Shown: positions 56,245 to 64,000 of the stretch, one piece after another | Layout: the number at the start of each line of letters is the position of its first letter | Numbering within the stretch: position 1 is the stretch's first letter | Origin: HyVt-477 sp965224605 | Lineage (GTDB): Bacteria > Pseudomonadota > Gammaproteobacteria > Thiotrichales > Thiotrichaceae | Reading direction: 5' to 3' | Assembly (NCBI GenBank): GCA_965224605.1 | Contig: CBDCZP010000010.1 | Coordinates: forward strand, 124,001 to 188,000 | Length of the DNA: 64,000 bases | Notes under the pieces: generated by a model | What the model was told of the DNA's origin: nothing | Databases searched by the model: none | Seen by the model: the letters and a program-made list of their open reading frames with translations, nothing else | Translations under genes and position numbers: made by a program

Positions 56245-57773
56245 CAAATAATCACCACAAAGGTTATCGCTACAATCAAAATCAAGTACCGAGGCTGATT
56301 AAGGAGCTTTTCAATGGTCAACATGTAGCCCCCTAAATGATTGATGACTTTAAACAGACCTTCGCCACCACCTTGTAAAATCAATCTCTCTTCGAACCAT
56401 TCAAAAGCTGAAGCAACTAGTTCCATCAGTCTTCCTGACACCCCCCGTCCTTTACCTACATTATCAATCCATTTCTGCTGGCGTAGTCCTTGCAAACCGC
56501 CCTGCTCTGTTGGCAAGCCAATAATGCGATGCACTACTTTTTCATCAAAATCTCTAACTTCATCGGATAAAGATTTAATTGGGCGCAATATAAACCAATC
56601 CGCAAAATGATCTAGCCAAAATCGTTGTAACGCTGCGGTATATAAAAATCCACTTTTTTGTAGCCATGGAGACACCGGCCGTGCAGGACGACTAACCATA
56701 TGCATCAGCGCAGGTGAACTTAAAAATTGCCATGCACGCCAGATTGCATGCAATGCCAGATGCCAAGCAGCTAGCTCAAACCAGCCTAACCCGCATTCGA
56801 CAAACATCAAACCCACTTGAGCGGTGGTAGAAAACATCAACGAGCTTTTCACATCCGTTTGTACTAATGCTGATAACCAACCATAAAGTGCCGATAGCGC
56901 ACCAATCACTACCAACATCCACATCAGCATCGGCACTTGTTCAAATAAAAACTGCAAACGAATGACCAAATAAACACCCGCATGAACCATCAATGATCCA
57001 TAAAAAATAGCACTGGAAGGGGTAGGCCCTTCAAGCGCCTTACTAATCCAGCTTGAAAAGGGCAACATCGCAGATTTTGCCAAGGCAGCAATCAGGAAAC
57101 CACTTAGCATCATGCCGAGATGTAAAGTGCTCTGCTCAGCACTGTGGTTCATGATATCCACCCAATCCGCACTGCCGATATAGGTGAAAGTCAAGTACAG
57201 CGCAAATATCAAACCGGCATCACCTATTCTATTCGTAATAAATGCATAGTTGGCATTGGCGGTTGCTATCGGTCTATCGGTGGCATAGCCAATAAGCAGG
57301 TACGAGCTAAGTCCGGCAAGTTCCCAACCGACAAAGGTGATCACACCGTTACCCGCCAATACAATGAACAACATGCCCGAAGCAAATAAAGAAATCACCA
57401 TAAAAAAGCGTTGAAAGCCTTCTTCACGATGCAAATAGTTCACTGAGAAACGGATGGCAATTAATAATAAAAAACAAACCAACGTGCCAATGGAAAGTGC
57501 CAGTGCATCCAGATGCAAACTATAGTCTATCTTGATATCACCACTGTGAAACCATTCGGCGATGTGGATATGACCGGATACACCACTCAACAACGCAACC
57601 GCATCAAAGATCAGCATCAGGAATAAGGAAAAAGCTACCGCACCGAGTGCTGCATTCGCGGTTTGTGGCTCGCCGGATTCACCACGATTAAAGCCTAAGA
57701 GACTACTGATACCAATATACAAGGCTGCCAGTAAAGGAGTGATAGGAACAATCCATGCGAAATTTTCTATCAT
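56244..57773 (-). CDS. dabB: DabB-type NuoL-like membrane subunit
   Basis: A 509-residue membrane protein of the NuoL/MrpA family. ITFVGWELAGLSSYLLIGY holds the conserved Glu, and ALAKSAMLPFSSWISKALEGPTP the helix-7 Lys; VQTDVKSSLMFSTTAQVGLMF is the helix-8 pattern. The gene overlaps dabA by four bases (ATGA), a standard DAB arrangement. In characterised DAB systems, DabB couples cation flow to DabA activity. It is shorter than complex I NuoL because it lacks the lateral helix and last helices. Confidence 0.9.
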   Translation of the reverse strand: MIENFAWIVPITPLLAALYIGISSLLGFNRGESGEPQTANAALGAVAFSLFLMLIFDAVALLSGVSGHIHIAEWFHSGDIKIDYSLHLDALALSIGTLVCFLLLIAIRFSVNYLHREEGFQRFFMVISLFASGMLFIVLAGNGVITFVGWELAGLSSYLLIGYATDRPIATANANYAFITNRIGDAGLIFALYLTFTYIGSADWVDIMNHSAEQSTLHLGMMLSGFLIAALAKSAMLPFSSWISKALEGPTPSSAIFYGSLMVHAGVYLVIRLQFLFEQVPMLMWMLVVIGALSALYGWLSALVQTDVKSSLMFSTTAQVGLMFVECGLGWFELAAWHLALHAIWRAWQFLSSPALMHMVSRPARPVSPWLQKSGFLYTAALQRFWLDHFADWFILRPIKSLSDEVRDFDEKVVHRIIGLPTEQGGLQGLRQQKWIDNVGKGRGVSGRLMELVASAFEWFEERLILQGGGEGLFKVINHLGGYMLTIEKLLNQPRYLILIVAITFVVII

Positions 57774-60700
57774 TTTCTCGCCACCTCTCCCTGTTCTCCC
57801 TGCTCTACGAACACAGGCGCTAGAGGCTGCATTTTTCCTGCATACCAGTCCACTGATTTTTTCACCGTGAGTAGTTTCGACATTTCATCATTGGACCAAG
57901 GTACAAAACCCTTTTTAGGATCAAAGTAATGTACCTTACCGGTATCAGGATCAACCGATGACAACAAAATCCATTCGTTACCTATCAACTCCTGCAAAGG
58001 TGGCGCACGATTATATATCTCGGTTAAAACTTGTGTGCTTGCCTCCACCATCACTTGCAAACGCATCGCTTCATGGATTTCAATCATTTGCTTCGGTAGA
58101 CCTGTACGCAAATCAGAACCACCGCCCTCCATAACACCAAAGAAACCAGTGACATTATGGGTCACCTTGCTTCCTGCACCATAACGGTTGTTGTTGACCT
58201 TGGAAAAATAATATTCAAGGCTGATACCAGCTCCCACTGGCCCTGCTGAGAGTAATAGTGCTTCCAGTAAACTTCCTTGCTCATCATCAACTCTGCAATC
58301 ATACGAGATTAAAAACAAACGACGATCAAAGAACACGCCCTGACTGACAGAACGTCGACCGATAATGGCACAAGCATTCGTAGCATGACCTAATTCTGGT
58401 CTGGCCTGAGAGAAATCCAGCGCACGGCTGGCAATATGATTAACAGCCTTTTTGATATTCGGGTTATGGGGAGCCGAGGCAAACTTGCGGCAGCGCTCAT
58501 GTGCTGAATAGGCACTGGCTTGAAGCATTTCATCCAGTAATTTTTCATAAGCGAGCGTTAATGCACTGGGTATCAAGTGGATGTCATACCAGTCAATCAC
58601 TTCATTACAAGTATTGTGCATCGCCCCTATAAACCAACAATCATCGGGAATATCCAGTCCATCATCACGTAGCAAAACACGCACTTCAGAATTATTCGCC
58701 ATCTTCGCCATAATCCGTGCATTTGGACCACTAAATTTTCCACTACAGGCACCACAACCATAGGCTGAACGGTGGGGGTTGTTCTCGTTTGTTGAACCAT
58801 GCCCCATGATAATGACAAAAGTTGCAAACCCATTGTTGATGCCATTAGTGCGTAAGAAACTGCTCACCCGGGTAGCTTGCTCTTGCAGGCTATATCCTTG
58901 CGACGGGTCATCCGGTGTAGCATCTGTTTTCGTTTCAGTAGCGGTGATATGGATATCTGTTTTAATAGCCGTATCTATTTTGTTTTTGATCTTTTGCAAG
59001 ATACGACCCGTAGTCAACGGCGCAAAAATTTTCCCTGCCAACGTAACTAACGTCATTGGCGCAGTGGCGGCAATCATTAGCGTCGAAGATAACAAGTTAC
59101 GGCGAATCTCATGATTCAAAGTATCTTCCAACTTGATGCGTCTGGAGAGCCGCGTTTGATGCTTGCCTAGTAATGCTTTGTCTTGCTTTACTGGTGTTTC
59201 ATGTATTTCATGTGTCGGGTCAATAGTGACAGGGGTTAATTTAATGCATTCCTTATCATCTAAACCTTTCCAGCGATGCGGGACATTAAAATGAGCAGCC
59301 GCGCCAAATGTCTCTATCTGTGGGTTAATGACCTCTAAATGGCGTCGAAAACCCTCCTCACGATCATCCATACAAAAAATAATCTGCGCATCTGGTCTTT
59401 GAGTACCTTCCGAACCCCGCGTTTGCCATTGGCCACGATGAGCATTTTGACTCACCGCATTAAAGAAATCCTCACGATAATGACGCTCATAAGCTTGTAA
59501 CCACAAATAACCCGACTTGTTCTCATCCAGAGTATTGAGAACCTGAAAAAAACTGGCTAATTGTTTTTCAGACAACTGACCCACCGTTTCAGCATTCACA
59601 CCCATCACCTGCATCATGCGAAATAACTGCCAACCGTGTTGGTAGACACTATACTGACCATTTTTACCGACAAGGGCGCTCTGTTGCCACGTCCACACCA
59701 TATCGGCGAGTGTTTGCCAACGACCATAATCATCTGCAAAACCGACATCATGACTCGCTAAACGATGTGCTCGACTGGTTAGGAATTCCGGCAGATTGTC
59801 GTTATACAATAAATAACGCACATACAACTCAGAACGACGTCGATGGAAATACCATTGAATGGTATGCAAGCTTGCTTCCAGTTGCCATTTCCGACGTGTC
59901 AGGCGTTGTCCATACAGACGTTCAAGTACCAGACGCACAGCCAGATAGTCCATCATTTCGATAGGCTGAGTCAGTCCCTCGTAGCCAGGGTTTTGATGCA
60001 ACCACAAGAACATACCTGACCAGCCAGGTATTTCCAGCGCAAGGCGTTCAATATAATCCGCCCACTGGGATTCGTTTAGACCCAAATGATCCAGCTCCAA
60101 GATGACAGCATCTAATGCATCTTCGGGTAAACCATCTAACTCATATTGCCAGTCAGGTAACTCAGGATCATGGCGTACTAAATCCTGATAGGCACTAGCT
60201 CGCCACGATGCAAAAAAGCCTTGTTGACGATCATGCTGATGCCACGAAGCTACTCCTTGATCTAGAAAAGAGGAGATATGACGCAACAATGCTGGGCGGT
60301 AATCGTCCAGAATATCGTGCCCTGTCAGTGCTTTTAATAAGCCTCGCAAGGTATATTCCTTGCCTACTGCTTGCCACAGGTTTTCACGGATCCGATCAGA
60401 TTCTTTGCGTATGGCGCCATGCAACATAAAGTGGTCAGCAGAATCTACATGCTGTTCAGAAGCTAAATCTTTAAATAATTTTTCTGCAAATTCAGGTGAT
60501 AAATCAGCAAGCTCTTCAGGGTGTAATAAATCAAGATCTAACCCCAACACCTCCAAACAGGATCGCCACAGACCACTAACCGCTTGTTCTTCTGTGTGTT
60601 CATTCGCTAACAAAGCATCACGACTCGGTTGTGGGGTATAAGGCATAAAGGAAGAAAGCATGTTCTTTTCTTCAATTAACCAGCCCAGCTTGCTACTGGA

Positions 60701-61090
60701 AATAGGTTTTGTACCAAATAAAAGGGCATTGAAATACAGCTGCTCTCGTTTAATCGTGCTCTTTTTTGTGACTAGCCATTCCTTATCAGACGCTAAAGAC
60801 TCATCATTTCGGATCACTGCCATTAAGTCAGATCGGCAAATACGCCCTTCTTTATAATATTCAACAAACTCATCCTGCGGCATGTACCCATAGGTACCCG
60901 TCGTTTTATATGCCGCCTTGAGTGCCTCAGTAAAGTGTAGGTGTTGATAGCCATGCAAGGTGTTGTGATGAACGAAATCCTTAATCGGCGCTTGTCCCGG
61001 AAGCACATGTTCCATATGCTTGATGATATCTTTCAAGCTCTGCCGAACATTCTTGTTTGCCGGTTCAGTTGCAGTTGTATGATTTACCAT
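57770..61090 (-). CDS. dabA: DabA (DUF2309) inorganic-carbon uptake protein
   Basis: An 1106-residue DUF2309/UPF0753 protein. The zinc-site residues known for DabA are present with the expected spacing: Cys573 and Asp575 in IIFCMDDREEG, His764 in MGHGSTNEN and Cys779 in AYGCGACSG; the 15-residue His-Cys and 2-residue Cys-Asp separations match those reported for the Halothiobacillus protein. It is longer than that protein (about 830 residues), with insertions before and between the site halves (for example the DTAIKTDIHITATETKTD segment). DabA is thought to act as a vectorial carbonic-anhydrase-like unit that traps CO2 as bicarbonate. The start overlaps the preceding NuoM-like gene stop by one base. 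Confidence 0.94.
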   Translation of the reverse strand: MVNHTTATEPANKNVRQSLKDIIKHMEHVLPGQAPIKDFVHHNTLHGYQHLHFTEALKAAYKTTGTYGYMPQDEFVEYYKEGRICRSDLMAVIRNDESLASDKEWLVTKKSTIKREQLYFNALLFGTKPISSSKLGWLIEEKNMLSSFMPYTPQPSRDALLANEHTEEQAVSGLWRSCLEVLGLDLDLLHPEELADLSPEFAEKLFKDLASEQHVDSADHFMLHGAIRKESDRIRENLWQAVGKEYTLRGLLKALTGHDILDDYRPALLRHISSFLDQGVASWHQHDRQQGFFASWRASAYQDLVRHDPELPDWQYELDGLPEDALDAVILELDHLGLNESQWADYIERLALEIPGWSGMFLWLHQNPGYEGLTQPIEMMDYLAVRLVLERLYGQRLTRRKWQLEASLHTIQWYFHRRRSELYVRYLLYNDNLPEFLTSRAHRLASHDVGFADDYGRWQTLADMVWTWQQSALVGKNGQYSVYQHGWQLFRMMQVMGVNAETVGQLSEKQLASFFQVLNTLDENKSGYLWLQAYERHYREDFFNAVSQNAHRGQWQTRGSEGTQRPDAQIIFCMDDREEGFRRHLEVINPQIETFGAAAHFNVPHRWKGLDDKECIKLTPVTIDPTHEIHETPVKQDKALLGKHQTRLSRRIKLEDTLNHEIRRNLLSSTLMIAATAPMTLVTLAGKIFAPLTTGRILQKIKNKIDTAIKTDIHITATETKTDATPDDPSQGYSLQEQATRVSSFLRTNGINNGFATFVIIMGHGSTNENNPHRSAYGCGACSGKFSGPNARIMAKMANNSEVRVLLRDDGLDIPDDCWFIGAMHNTCNEVIDWYDIHLIPSALTLAYEKLLDEMLQASAYSAHERCRKFASAPHNPNIKKAVNHIASRALDFSQARPELGHATNACAIIGRRSVSQGVFFDRRLFLISYDCRVDDEQGSLLEALLLSAGPVGAGISLEYYFSKVNNNRYGAGSKVTHNVTGFFGVMEGGGSDLRTGLPKQMIEIHEAMRLQVMVEASTQVLTEIYNRAPPLQELIGNEWILLSSVDPDTGKVHYFDPKKGFVPWSNDEMSKLLTVKKSVDWYAGKMQPLAPVFVEQGEQGEVARK

Positions 61091-62559
61091 TAAAATGCCC
61101 TCACCAACTGTTCAATCGCCTGTTCTGACAGATGTAACAATGTATTAGGCATGAGACCTAAGCCTATTATAAGCACCATCAAAATAGAAGCCGCCAGCAT
61201 TTCCATTGGCCTCATATCCTCTACATCTTGCATACTGCTACGTATAGGCCCAGTAAACAAACGACCCACTGTACGCACTGCATAAATCGCGGAAATAACC
61301 ACTCCAGCAGTCACCAGAATCATCCACCAGCCCCATTGTTGAAAACCTCCAATCAGTGCATGCAACTCAGCGACAAAGCCAAAGGTACCCGGCATGCCGA
61401 CAGCGGCAACAAAGGCTAGTACCAGAAAGAAGGCAAAACGGGGGGTAATGCGGGTTAGTGAACTATAGTCCGCTACATCACGTGTATGTGTACGTTCATA
61501 CAGCATACCGATCAACATAAAGGTTACTCCAGCTACCAGCCCGTGTGCCGTCATCTGTGCGACAGCTCCTGTCATACCAGTAACATTAAGTGTAGAAATA
61601 CCTAGCAAAACCACACCCATATGGCTCACCGAAGAGTAGGCAATCATCTTTTTCAAATCACGTTGCCGCCATGCTAACAAGCCACCGTAAACAATACTGA
61701 ATAGAGCAATCGCCACCAGTAGTCCCTGTAAGCTAACGGTTGCTTGTGGCAACATGCCCGTTGCACGAATAATGCCATACGCTCCCATTTTCAACAGGAT
61801 GCCAGAGAGTAAAATACTCACCGGACTCGGAGCTTCCACGTGTGCCAAAGGCAACCAGCCATGAATAGGGAAAATCGGCATCTTTACACCGAAACCGATC
61901 AGCAACCCTAAAAAGATCATCACCTGCTCATGAACAGGCAACCCTTGTGCGGCAGCTTTCATGTGAGCCATAGAAAATGAATGCTCAGGGACGGCATCAA
62001 ACAATACCAATAAGCTGACCAACATAAAGACTGACCCGCCCATGGTATACAACACAAAATTCAGTGCTGCCATTTGGCGATTCTTACCGCCCCAACGGTC
62101 AATGAGAAAGAATAAAGGAATCAGGGTCATTTCCCAGAACACATAAAACAGCGCCCAGTCCTGTGCCAAAAACACACCAAGAATGGCTGCTTCAAGTAGC
62201 AACATGAGCAAGTAGTAACCTTTAACATGATCTTTGATACTAGCTGAAGCCATAATCGCAATCAGACAGAGTAGCGCAGTCAACAAAACCATTGGCAAAG
62301 AGAAGCCATCTATGCCAACTGCATATGAGGTTCCAAGACGAGGATTCCAGGTGACATGTTCTGAAAGCTGGATGGTGATTCCAGCAGTATCGAACATTGA
62401 CAACACCACTACTGCCATCAGTAAGGTTAGTAATGAACCTAAAAGCGCCAGATTACGAATTAGCTTCTTTTGACCGCCAGGGAGTACTGCTATTAAAATT
62501 GCGCTGCTAAAAGGAATTAGCAGTAAAAATGACAAAATGTGTGCTTGGAAGAATGACAT
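61090..62559 (-). CDS. NuoM/MrpD-like subunit, first gene of the DAB operon
   Basis: A 489-residue antiporter-like protein with about 14 helices. FWEMTLIPLFFLIDRWGG holds the helix-5 Glu and GFGVKMPIFPIHGWLP the helix-7 Lys; AYGIIRATGMLPQATVSL follows. It opens the five-gene operon: NuoM-like, dabA, dabB, NuoM-like, NuoM-like. The dabA start overlaps its stop by one base (TAATG). The gap upstream (62560-62766) is AT-rich and separates it from the sugar transferase gene. The operon promoter should lie there. Confidence 0.87.
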   Translation of the reverse strand: MSFFQAHILSFLLLIPFSSAILIAVLPGGQKKLIRNLALLGSLLTLLMAVVVLSMFDTAGITIQLSEHVTWNPRLGTSYAVGIDGFSLPMVLLTALLCLIAIMASASIKDHVKGYYLLMLLLEAAILGVFLAQDWALFYVFWEMTLIPLFFLIDRWGGKNRQMAALNFVLYTMGGSVFMLVSLLVLFDAVPEHSFSMAHMKAAAQGLPVHEQVMIFLGLLIGFGVKMPIFPIHGWLPLAHVEAPSPVSILLSGILLKMGAYGIIRATGMLPQATVSLQGLLVAIALFSIVYGGLLAWRQRDLKKMIAYSSVSHMGVVLLGISTLNVTGMTGAVAQMTAHGLVAGVTFMLIGMLYERTHTRDVADYSSLTRITPRFAFFLVLAFVAAVGMPGTFGFVAELHALIGGFQQWGWWMILVTAGVVISAIYAVRTVGRLFTGPIRSSMQDVEDMRPMEMLAASILMVLIIGLGLMPNTLLHLSEQAIEQLVRAF

Positions 62560-62766
62560 ATAACATTAAGTTTTATTATCAACACACTTCTTGAAAACAC
62601 TAGAACAAAAAACAACTGTAAGTATTTAACTAATATAAAATTATTAAGAAACTATTATGATAATTGGGAATACGGGCTTACAAAGCGCGACAGTATATAG
62701 GAATACTATTATGATCTCTATCGGTAATGCTTATACGAATTGACTCAATATAAATGCGACGCTGGA
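62560..62766. other. Probable promoter region of the DAB operon
   Basis: A 207-base AT-rich gap between the sugar transferase stop and the DAB operon start, all on the minus strand. I see no terminator, RNA or gene in it; an operon promoter is expected but no clear -35/-10 pair was distinguished. Confidence 0.35.
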
Positions 62767-63999
62767 TCACCCGTGGTTCGTACGATTCATCAAGCTCTTA
62801 ACGGTCTTCATAACAATAATTAAATATAAAAACACAGAATGATTCTTTATATAATACAGGTCGTAAGCTAACTTCTCGCGGGTCAGATCAACATCCGCAG
62901 TATGATGTGGGGCAGATTCTTGCATGACTTGCGCCCACCCTGAAAGACCAGGTTTAACCAAATGTCTTATCTGGTAATGTTCAATTTCTTTTTCGTATTT
63001 TTCTACCAGCGCAGGAATTTCCGGTCTGGGGCCAATAAATGACATATCGCCTTTCAGTATTGAGATGACTTGTGGAAGCTCATCAAGACCCGTTTTACGC
63101 ATTATGGCACCAATTTTCGTAACCTTTTTTTCATGCCCAACCAACTTTTTATCACCCTTAGGGTCAGGAGACATCGACCTAAATTTTCTAACGGTGAAAA
63201 TCTTCCCTGCTTTACCTACACGCGGCATTTCGAAAAAAACATCTCCACCATCCTTTTTCACAAGAAATGCGAGTATTGGATAGGATATTGCATAGAGAAT
63301 CAAAACAGGAATAGCCAGCATAAGATCAAAAAAGCGTTTAAGAAGGGAAACCAAATAGCCTTCCTGACTTCGTATATTAGTAATAAACCAAAGCTCATTA
63401 ATCCGATCCATGTCTATTTTTTCAGAAAGCTCTTCTTTGATGGTAACCAGATTAAGAATCTTAATATTTTGAAAAATAAGCTTATACAACACATCAAGGT
63501 GTTGATATCTATCTATATCAACAATAACAGCATCAATATCGTTACGATCCAGTGTTTTTTCTATAGCCTGAACGTCATCGGTAGTGGGTACTTTCCCAAC
63601 GATTTGCATGTCCCATAAATTTGAACGACTAAAGTTTTCCTCGATATCATCATCATCCCCAATTAATATAGCTCTAACGGGTTGAACATTAAATATACGC
63701 GTGCGTAAAATCTTCCACATATAAATAAAAAAGAACAAAACCCAAGAGAACAGTATCAAAAAGACACCAGGGTTAATCATTTTCTCACTCGAAAGGATAT
63801 TACCTAGGTAGAAATAAACAAAGATTAACAAAGTTGCGACTATTTGACCTCGCAACAACAAATCAAAAACTCTTTTGGGGCTAGGGACAAACTTCCTATC
63901 CAGTATTCCTGATATATATAAAACGACTTCGTAGATAACAAATACAGGCAAAAATGAAAGGAACTGATCACTTACAGAAACCCAGCTCTCAGGTCTCAT
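62767..63999 (-). CDS. Polyprenyl glycosylphosphotransferase (bacterial sugar transferase)
   Basis: A 410-residue protein whose first in-frame ATG is at 63999, one base from the window edge, so it may extend further. About three N-terminal membrane segments are followed by a CoA-binding-like middle domain and the C-terminal sugar transferase: KRFFDLMLAIPVLILYAI, VGKAGKIFTVRKFRSM, then RKTGLDELPQVISILKGDMSFIGPRPE and VKPGLSGWAQVM. This family loads the first sugar phosphate onto undecaprenyl phosphate for exopolysaccharide synthesis. A polysaccharide locus probably continues beyond the window. Confidence 0.93.
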   Translation of the reverse strand: MRPESWVSVSDQFLSFLPVFVIYEVVLYISGILDRKFVPSPKRVFDLLLRGQIVATLLIFVYFYLGNILSSEKMINPGVFLILFSWVLFFFIYMWKILRTRIFNVQPVRAILIGDDDDIEENFSRSNLWDMQIVGKVPTTDDVQAIEKTLDRNDIDAVIVDIDRYQHLDVLYKLIFQNIKILNLVTIKEELSEKIDMDRINELWFITNIRSQEGYLVSLLKRFFDLMLAIPVLILYAISYPILAFLVKKDGGDVFFEMPRVGKAGKIFTVRKFRSMSPDPKGDKKLVGHEKKVTKIGAIMRKTGLDELPQVISILKGDMSFIGPRPEIPALVEKYEKEIEHYQIRHLVKPGLSGWAQVMQESAPHHTADVDLTREKLAYDLYYIKNHSVFLYLIIVMKTVKSLMNRTNHG

Positions 64000-64000
64000 G

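Noticed and set aside
53125..62559. Respiratory complex I (nuo) operon
   Set aside because: Only antiporter-like membrane subunits occur, without NuoA-J or any hydrophilic redox subunits, and a DUF2309 DabA gene with the zinc-site residues is in their midst. DAB fits better.

Overview
The window reads as a chromosomal segment of an AT-rich (roughly 40% GC by eye) gammaproteobacterium. BioC/BioH arrangement, PlsY, an IhfB-like protein, TatD-family and RND genes all fit. Three items point to autotrophic CO2 metabolism: a five-gene DAB-type inorganic-carbon uptake operon, an exported alpha-carbonic anhydrase and the glycolate oxidase genes glcDEF. A sulfur-oxidising or similar chemolithoautotrophic lifestyle is an inference; no energy-metabolism gene in the window proves it.

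Layout. 1-3165: glcD (5' truncated), glcE, glcF. 3254-3562: small lipoprotein. 4085-15444: a secondary-metabolite cluster made of a complete highly reducing type I PKS (KS-AT-DH-MT-ER-KR-ACP, no thioesterase), an alpha-oxoamine synthase and an alkaline phosphatase lipoprotein. 15460-18907: YceI and cytochrome b561, pirin, azoreductase and a deleted LysR regulator. 19149-22972: Sel1-repeat protein, MITE 1, small membrane protein, transposase relic, bioH-bioC. 23030-27986: plsY and an RND efflux pair. 28394-32822: a protein made of three tandem beta-helix modules, then carbonic anhydrase. 33394-36160: TPR regulator-like protein, an orphan terminator, an IS5-derived DNA-binding domain and an IhfB-like protein. 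36385-42553: a probable Phc-type quorum-sensing operon (receiver protein; PhcB-like methyltransferase; PhcS- and PhcR-like kinases joined in one reading frame; PhcQ-like receiver), interrupted by three single-base frameshifts. 42554-45828: MITE 2, NYN-domain protein, REP-like hairpins, SIR2-TPR protein. 45926-53084: TatD-family hydrolase, a frameshifted PASTA/Ig-like envelope protein, a hotdog protein plus Nudix pair, and a crystallin/collagen-like exported protein between two copies of a 117-bp repeat. 53125-62559: the DAB operon. 62767-63999: sugar transferase at the edge.

How parts fit. The PKS probably builds a reduced methyl-branched chain that the oxoamine synthase releases as an amino-ketone, as in fumonisin-type and sphingoid-like pathways. 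The Phc-like operon would make and sense a 3-hydroxy fatty acid methyl ester if its frameshifts are sequencing errors; otherwise it is newly decayed. The DAB operon, carbonic anhydrase and glcDEF would respectively import bicarbonate, interconvert CO2 and bicarbonate outside the inner membrane, and salvage Rubisco-derived glycolate. The intergenic DNA is rich in REP-like hairpins, and two of these sit inside MITEs with ISAs1-like ends and 10-bp target duplications.
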